DNA of 12,787 nucleotides from Ceratorhiza oryzae-sativae (Eukaryota; Basidiomycota; Agaricomycetes; Cantharellales; Ceratobasidiaceae): positions 1 through 12,787 of the forward strand of contig JARWMV010000221.1 in NCBI GenBank assembly GCA_030998015.1, written 5' to 3'. The notes beneath the pieces were generated by a model. It had not been told where the DNA came from, made no database searches, and saw only the letters and a list, made by a program, of their open reading frames with translations. Shown piece by piece: positions 7,901 to 12,787 of this stretch. Both the position numbers and the translations under genes were made by a program. Numbering within the stretch: the stretch's first letter is position 1; every line of letters begins with the position of its first letter.

Positions 7901-8880
7901 GTGTAAGAGATGGTCTAGTGAAATTCCACATGTATCTTGAAGGTGCTAAAGTTGTAGTAGTGTCAGATCATGCTGCCCTTAAATGGAGTAAGACTTACCA
8001 AACTGTGAACAGAAGACTATCTGGTTATGGCATAGTAATAGCTGCCTTTCCAGACCTAGTAATAGTTCATAGAGCAGGCAAAGTCCATACTAATGTTGAC
8101 CCAATCTCTAGATTAAGAAGAAGGATCCCTAGACAAGATGGACCTTTAGCAGACTTATCAACCCCTCTTACTTTTAACAATGACACTGAAGATGCCTTGA
8201 AGAATCTGTACCAAGAAATAGGTGTAGACTTTGAGAAGGATTTGCTAGTCCAATCGACTATGCATGCTTTAGCCAATGAAGAAAAGCCTTCCAAAGGTTT
8301 TAGGACAAGGTTTAAGGTAAGAAACAAAGTATATAAAGCTAATGTCTCTCTTGCTACATCAGGTTTGAATGAGCTACACATCAGTATTAATGAATCTGAA
8401 GTTAATCGCTTTTATGAAGCATACACTAATGATCCCCATTTTGCTGATGTACTCAAGAAGCTGCAAGGTGAGTATGATCATCTAAATCCACCCTACAAAC
8501 AATACAGGATTGGAGAAAATGGTCTTATTTACTTTTGCAGAGATGACAATTACAAGCTGTGTGTCCCTAAAGACTTACAGAAGGAAGTAGTAGCTGAAAT
8601 ACATGACTCTCTTCAAGAAGGAGCTCATGCTGGCTACCATAGGACCTACAACAAAGTAGCTTCTACCTACTACTGGCCTAAGATGGTACAAGTCATTAAG
8701 GAATATGTGCGCACTTGTGATATTTGTCAAAAGGCTAAGCCTAAAAGACATGGACAAAGAGGTTTTCTTCAATCTATTCCAATTCCTAGTCAGCCTTTTG
8801 AAGTAGTAACCATGGATTTTATAATGGATCTTCCTCCTAGCAATGGATTTAATGCCATACTAACTATAGTGATAAATTGA
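7858..8880 (+). pseudogene. pol: pol fragment 5: rest of RNase H and integrase N-terminus
   Basis: It completes RNase H: the Glu at 7891 in REALG, the Asp at 7966 in SDHAALKW and the Asp at 8098 in NVDPISRLR. A linker leads to the integrase zinc domain (HHCC type): EIHDSLQEGAHAGYHRTYNK, then CDIC from 8716. The integrase core begins with VVTMDFIMDLPPSNG, whose Asp at 8815 is the first of the DDE triad. The frame ends at TGA, 8878-8880, after an apparent one-base loss at the G at 8871; the core continues in the next piece. All key residues expected in this stretch are present, so the damage is limited to the frame. Confidence 0.87.
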
Positions 8881-9892
8881 CTAAGTATGCACACTTTATC
8901 CCTTGCAATACTTCTATCAATGAGGAAGAGACTGCCAAACTATTCCATGCGCATATATGGACCAAGTATGGTCTTCCAAGACAGGTTATTACTGACAGAG
9001 ACTCTAGATGGACAGGAGCCTTTTGGGAACACTTAACCTCTTTGGTTGGCATTCAGAGATCGCTTACTACAGCTTATCACCCACAAGCTGATGGACAGAG
9101 TGAGATTATGAACCAAACCTTAGAGATTGCCTTAAGAGCTTTTGTCTTTCCTTCAATGGACAATTGGAGTGACCTCCTAAATGATTTTAGCTTCGCTTAC
9201 AACACCATGGAGCATACATCTACAGGATTTACACCTTCTTATCTTCTTTTAGGATTTGAACCACTTCGACCCTCAGATTTACTTACTTCTACTGGTAAAG
9301 CTTTAGCCAGACCCTCTGTAGAAGATCCTAAAGCTGTGAACTTCAATGAGATGATGAAAGCTATTCGCTCTCAAGCTCAGGATGCCTTGAAATTGGCTCA
9401 GGTTCACATGGAGGATCAATACAACAAGAACCATAGTTATCTTGATCTACAGGAAGGAGATTTGGTCATGCTAAATCCACATTCCCTGAACCTCCTGAGA
9501 AATCAGAAGGGAAAAGGAAGGAAACTCCAGATGAAGTATGATGGTCCCTTTGAGGTTCTAGAAAAGCTTTCAGATGTAACTTATCGCATCAAGATTCCAG
9601 CCAGCTACAAAATTCACCCTGTGATTAATATAGCTCATCTAGAACCTTATCATAGAGATAAAGATGGTACAGACCGTCCCAAGAAACATCTGAATAGATC
9701 TGACTTTGACAAGGAACCTGAGTGGGAAGTGGAAGAAATTCTGGATGAAAAGATGATCAAGAAAGGACAGAGAAAACAGCGTCGATATCTTACAAGATTT
9801 GTGGGCTATCCACCTGACTGGGATGAATGGTTATCCAGGCAGCAGTTGACAAATGCTCCCAGGATACTCAAGGAATGGGAACTTAAGCGACG
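8872..9892 (+). pseudogene. pol: pol fragment 6: integrase core, C-terminus and chromodomain
   Basis: The second and third catalytic residues are an Asp at 8994 (ITDRDSRWTGAFW) and a Glu at 9102 (HPQADGQSEIMNQTLE), 35 residues apart as in classic DD35E integrases. The C-terminal part includes GDLVMLNPHSL and MKYDGPFEVLEKLSDVTYRI, then IHPVINIAHLEPYH. A chromodomain follows from 9723 (WEVEEILDEK, RRYLTRFVGYPPDWDEW); such domains are known to bind histone marks and guide insertion. The open frame runs on to 9995, but after about 9892 it reads the LTR of the minus-strand element, so the last 34 codons are not original. The natural pol end is displaced to the right, outside the window. Confidence 0.88.
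9888..9892. other. Candidate target-site duplication next to inserted LTR
   Basis: CGACG directly precedes the TGTCGACG end of the minus element's LTR. Ty3/Gypsy insertions make 4-6 base duplications, so the same five bases should follow the element's other LTR, outside this window. The area is full of CGACG-like steps, so the exact position may be a few bases off. Confidence 0.35.
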
Positions 9893-9960
9893 TGTCGACG
9901 ACGACAAGTCAGGCGACGAGAAAAATAGTAAGAAAGGTAAAAGAACTTGTATTCGACGAG

Positions 9961-9998
9961 AGGTCAAGTTCTTGAGGAGTCCTCTGCGAACTTGACCT
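9961..9998. repeat. Strong hairpin just after the TATA box of the minus LTR
   Basis: AGGTCAAGTTC (9961-9971) and GAACTTGACCT (9988-9998) form a perfect 11-bp stem with a 16-base loop. Within the loop, GAGGA and TCCTC are also complementary. On the minus strand it begins two bases after the TATA element, so it spans the expected transcription start and R region. Confidence 0.55.
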
Positions 9999-10000
9999 GG

Positions 10001-10008
10001 TTTATATA
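10001..10008 (-). promoter_or_regulatory. TATA box of minus-element LTR
   Basis: On the minus strand the bases read TATATAAA, 262-269 bases into the LTR. The expected start about 25-35 bases further would fall at roughly 9966-9976, leaving some 75-85 bases of R and U5. The position is typical for a compact fungal LTR. Confidence 0.6.
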
Positions 10009-10015
10009 CACAGTA

Positions 10016-10160
10016 CGAGTCACATCATAACAAACAAGTCTGTACAGTGAGTCACGACAGATAAGAGATAGAAGCAGTAGAAGCGACTGCGGAACTGCGG
10101 AATTTCACATCAGAGTTGAAATACATCTCGGTTACCGGTCCGGAACGTTCCCTGAGTCAC
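10016..10160 (-). promoter_or_regulatory. Three GTGACTC motifs in U3, two full bZIP sites
   Basis: GTGACTC occurs three times on the minus strand (plus coordinates 10017-10023, 10049-10055, 10154-10160). The second and third extend to TGACTCA (10048-10054, 10153-10159), the known Gcn4/Cpc1/AP-1 core. All lie upstream of the TATA box, as activator sites should. That they respond to amino-acid starvation is only an inference. Confidence 0.45.
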
Positions 10161-10256
10161 ATGATACAGATATACCATAATAGGCAAGTATGTTTTGAAG
10201 ATGAGCTCATAAAATGTAGTAAATCGAGAAAATATTGTAGAGTGGATATATGCGTG

Positions 10257-11609
10257 TCAGTTCGTGACACTTCCCCCCTTCAAGGCACGGGGGTCCTGGG
10301 GTGCCTTTGGGTGTGATTTGACATAGTCAGCGATGAGTTCTGGTGCATTCACCAGGTCGTCATAGGTTAACCATTGTCGCTCGTCATAGCCAAGCCACTT
10401 GACATAGTATTCGAAGACGTTAGATCTTTTGTTGTATCGTGACTTTATGATCTGTTCCACTTCGAACTCTTCTTCCCCTTCAGGAGTTACCACAGGTGGT
10501 GGTGGGGGAACCTGACGGCCATAGGGGTCGTCTTTATATTTGGTCAGGAGTGAGACATGAAATACTGGGTGTATTTTCATGGTTATTGGTAGGTCCAGTT
10601 TGTAGGCATGTGTGCCATGTTGTGCTACCACCCTGAATGGTCCAACTCTTTTGTGGGCCAGTTTCCTGGAGGCCTGCTGTGTCCGTATGTTTTTGGTATC
10701 AAGCCAGACTCTGTCTCCAACCTTAATAGCTTCAGGAGCCCGATGCTTCTGGTCGTAGTATTCCTTGATCCTCTGGTTTGCTATTTCCAGGGCTGCCCTA
10801 AGTTCGTCATGGCCCTTTTGGAGCCATTCTGCATGGTTGTTGGCTAGGGGGAATTCTTGTCCCTCCTTGTCCCCAACTGCCAGCCTTGGGTGGAAACCAT
10901 AGTTTGCAAAAAATGGTGATTTGCCGGTTGAGGCATTGACGCCATTGTTGTAGGCAAATTCAGCCAAGGGTAAGAGTGAAACCCAGTCATCCTGCCGATC
11001 TGACACGTAGTGTCTCAGGTACCCTTCTACTACTTGGTTGGCCCTTTCTGACTGGCCATCCGTTTGTGGGTGATATGCTGTAGAGTAGGAGGGTTTTATG
11101 TCTAGCCGTTTATACAGGTGCCTTAGGAACCTGGATGCAAAGTTGGGGCCGCGATCTGAGATTGTTTTCCGTGGTAGCCCATGAAGTTTCCATACGTATG
11201 TTAGGAACAAGTTGGCGCAATCCATAGCACTGGCTTCCGATTGACATGGAATAAAGTGGACCATTTTTGTCAGGCGGTCGACAACTGTAAATATGGCGTC
11301 AAACCCTTCTGACAGGGGTAGCCCGGTGATCAGATCATAGGTAATTTCCTCCCAAGGTTTTTCTGGTGCTGGTATTGGGTTTAGGAGTCCTGGGGGAACC
11401 TGGTTGCTGTGCTTATTCCTAATACATGATTCGCAATGTGTGACGTATTCGTTGACCGACTTTTTCATTGATGACCATGTATATTTGCGGTTTAACAATT
11501 CGTATGTTCTGAATTGTCCTGGGTGTCCTGCAGCTGGGTTGTCGTGACGGCTTTTGATGATCAGCTTGCGAAGTTCTTTGTTGTTTGGGACATAGATTCT
11601 GCCCTTGTA
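10257..11609 (-). pseudogene. pol: pol of minus element, part 2: integrase and chromodomain, after an in-frame stop
   Basis: This continues the RT-RNase H frame exactly; one TGA at 11610-11612 is the only break. It opens with the HHCC zinc domain (HDNPAAGH, then CESC). The core holds ITYDLITGLP with the first Asp, SDRGPNFASRFL with the second, and the Glu of HPQTDGQSERANQ, with 35 residues between the last two (DD35E). GDRVWLDTKNI and HKRVGPFRVV mark the C-terminal domain, and FEVEQIIKSRYNKR to VKWLGYDERQWLTYDDL a chromodomain. The natural stop, TGA at 10257-10259, lies 11 bases inside the LTR, so the frame crosses the polypurine tract. An ATG at 11498 is within the zinc domain and is not a real start. 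Apart from the nonsense codon the integrase looks complete. Confidence 0.88.
10270..10281 (-). other. Polypurine tract of minus element
   Basis: On the minus strand the bases read GAAGGGGGGAAG, directly next to the TGTCAC start of the LTR. Polypurine tracts prime plus-strand cDNA synthesis and mark the upstream border of the 3' LTR. Here the tract also lies inside the pol reading frame. Confidence 0.75.
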
Positions 11610-12787
11610 TCATAAAAGTCCTTCATCCCATTCCCAGTTTTTGACTTTTTCATTGTCATCTAGGGCTTTTAGCACCTTTGACAGGTGTCCGTCCCCTGGG
11701 ATAGCATCCCTAATGAGTTGTTCCAGGTCATGGTCTGGTGTGATTGCTTGTAGCCGCAGAGATTTTAATTCCAAAAATTGGTTTTGTGCCAGCAGAGCTT
11801 GGCTCTCACCCCCCTCTTTAGGGATGTGCCTTGATAGCCTAGAGAGTATGTCTGCCCGGCCATTCTTTGCCCCCTCGATGTATAGAATCTTGAATTCAAA
11901 CCTGGACAGGAACTCATGCCATTGTGTGACTCGGCCATTCAGTGGCCGGTTTGTCTTCCAATATTCCAGATTCTTGTGGTCACAAACAATGTTTACCGGG
12001 TGTTCAGCCCCTTCTAGTAGGTGACGCCAATGTTTGAGGGCTTTTATAATCGCCAGCATTTCTTTGTTGTAGATATCATAGTTTCTTTCTGCTGGGACCA
12101 TTGCTTTGGAATAATAGGAGATTGGGTGAAGCATTCCGTCTTCTCCATATTGCAATAGAACAGCACCTGTGGCGTAGCCTGAGGCGTCTGTTTCTAAGAT
12201 AAATGGTTTGCTGGGTTCCGGCTGAATTAGGAGAGGTGCTTCTTTCAATTTCTGCTTTAGCAAATTCCACGCCTGATCCCTTTCTTCTGTCCATTCCCAC
12301 TTTGTGTCCTTCTTGACAAGTTCGTAGAGGCATTTTGTGATTTTTGAGAAGTCTTTTATAAAGTGCCTTAACCAGTTTGCAAACCCCAACCCTTCCAGGA
12401 CTTCGGTTGGGTTTGTAGGGGTTGGCCATTCAACAGCCTTTTCGACCTTGGCCGGGTCTACTTTAATTCCTTGGGGAGTTACTACTATTCCCAGGTAGTC
12501 CACTTCAGTGACATCAAAAACGCATTTCTCCAGGGCGCAGTATAGACCAGCCTTTTGAAGCCGGCGCAGGACTTCTCTGACATGTTCATCGTGTTCTTCC
12601 TGGTTCTTTGAAAATACTAATATGTCGTCCATGTAAATTACAACGTAAATGCCTTCGATGTCCTGGAATTCTTCTCGGATCATGGCCATGAAGGTTCCTG
12701 GTGCATTCTTTTGACCAAATTGCATGACTAGGGGCTCATACAGCCCGTATTTGGTCTCGAAAGCAGCCTTCCATTCGTCTCCTTCCC
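11610..12787 (-). CDS. pol: pol of minus element, part 1: RT (partial) and RNase H
   Basis: The frame is open through the right edge, so the start is not seen; the Met at 12725 is internal. RT motifs are MQFGQKNAPGTF (usual form has Pro and Leu at two of these sites) and the active-site YMDD at 12624-12635, followed by KCVFDVTEVDYLGIVV and the connection region (LGFANWLRHFIKDFSKI). RNase H shows all four acidic residues: FILETDASGYATGAVLLQ, YNKEMLAII, CDHKNLEYW and GRADILSRL. It lacks the long insert found in the plus element. A linker ends at DEGLL before the premature TGA at 11610-11612. It would make DNA from the element's RNA in the particle. Because of the stop, integrase would not be made unless the stop is read through or is an error. 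Confidence 0.9.
   Translation of the reverse strand, partial: EGDEWKAAFETKYGLYEPLVMQFGQKNAPGTFMAMIREEFQDIEGIYVVIYMDDILVFSKNQEEHDEHVREVLRRLQKAGLYCALEKCVFDVTEVDYLGIVVTPQGIKVDPAKVEKAVEWPTPTNPTEVLEGLGFANWLRHFIKDFSKITKCLYELVKKDTKWEWTEERDQAWNLLKQKLKEAPLLIQPEPSKPFILETDASGYATGAVLLQYGEDGMLHPISYYSKAMVPAERNYDIYNKEMLAIIKALKHWRHLLEGAEHPVNIVCDHKNLEYWKTNRPLNGRVTQWHEFLSRFEFKILYIEGAKNGRADILSRLSRHIPKEGGESQALLAQNQFLELKSLRLQAITPDHDLEQLIRDAIPGDGHLSKVLKALDDNEKVKNWEWDEGLL

Larger units (their letters stand above)
1205..9892 (+). mobile_element. Ty3/Gypsy chromodomain LTR retrotransposon, plus strand, 3' end displaced by insertion
   Basis: Domain order gag, protease, RT, RNase H, integrase, chromodomain is diagnostic of Ty3/Gypsy chromoviruses. 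Gag is intact; pol has five frame breaks. The left border is only a guess (TGTTAG at 1205), since the 3' LTR needed to define it is not in the window. At 9892/9893 pol runs directly into the LTR of a second element on the opposite strand, so the rest of this element should continue beyond the right edge. The RNase H insert and gag type resemble Agaricomycete elements known to me. Confidence 0.85.
9893..10269 (-). repeat. 3' LTR of minus-strand element (377 bp)
   Basis: Read on the minus strand it starts TGTCACGA at 10269, right after a polypurine tract, and ends in CGTCGACA at 9893, giving the usual TG...CA ends with partly matching inverted termini. A TATA box lies at 10001-10008, with U3 sites upstream and about 80 bases of R-U5 downstream. 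Base use switches at the left end from the CpG-poor plus element to CpG-rich DNA. The right end is well fixed by the tract; the left end is likely but rests on one side only. Confidence 0.7.
9893..12787 (-). mobile_element. Ty3/Gypsy chromodomain LTR retrotransposon, minus strand, nested; 5' half off window
   Basis: Contains the 3' LTR, polypurine tract, chromodomain, integrase, RNase H and most of RT, read leftward. Gag, protease and the 5' LTR are to the right of the window. It is a different family from the plus element: RNase H lacks the long insert, the integrase sequence differs and CpG is more frequent. It is inserted antisense in the end of the plus element's pol. Confidence 0.85.

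Noticed and set aside
6208..8871. All five pol breaks as programmed frameshifts
   Set aside because: No known element uses five slips within pol, and the sites share no slippery motif. One-base losses or sequence errors are far simpler.
10116..10316. 66-codon plus-strand ORF
   Set aside because: Covers U3 of the minus LTR, the polypurine tract and the pol end on the other strand.
11605..12024. 139-codon plus-strand ORF opposite RT-RNase H
   Set aside because: Antisense to conserved pol codons, Ser/Arg-rich shadow; pol motifs explain the sequence.

Overview
The window is fungal transposon DNA. It contains no host gene I can name, no rRNA, tRNA or CRISPR array, and nothing bacterial. Two Ty3/Gypsy LTR retrotransposons of the chromodomain type (chromoviruses) lie in opposite orientation, and the minus-strand one appears to have landed inside the end of the plus-strand one. 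Gag style, a roughly 68-residue insert in RNase H and the protease-RT linker resemble elements I know from mushroom-forming basidiomycetes (Agaricomycetes). That placement is inference from family resemblance, not from a search.

Layout. 1-1201: two adjacent plus-strand ORFs of unknown function, the first entering from the left edge. 1202-2540: no gene; a promoter-like zone with TATA boxes inside hairpins, a GTGAGTCA direct repeat, a CpG-rich patch and a large palindrome. It probably includes the 5' LTR and leader of the plus element, but I cannot fix its borders. 2541-5288: intact gag with a long Pro/Gly-rich front half, a collagen-like Gly-X-Y block, a capsid-like region, a CCHC zinc knuckle and an acidic Ser-rich tail. 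5276-9892: pol (aspartic protease, RT, RNase H, integrase, chromodomain), cut into six pieces by five one-base frame breaks. 9893-10269: LTR of the minus element. 10257-12787: its pol read leftward (RT, RNase H, integrase, chromodomain), with one in-frame TGA; its gag, protease and 5' LTR lie beyond the right edge.

How the parts would work together: gag forms the particle, protease matures the polyprotein, RT and RNase H make the cDNA, integrase inserts it, and the chromodomain probably steers insertion to marked chromatin. Gag and pol of the plus element are joined by a T run at the gag stop that suits a -1 ribosomal slip. As written here neither pol is one open frame, so both copies look inactive, unless some of the one-base breaks are sequence errors.

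The two elements differ in base use. The plus element is AT-rich and poor in CpG; the minus element and its LTR are visibly richer in CpG. This fits an older, perhaps methylated and decayed host element invaded by a younger or differently evolved one.
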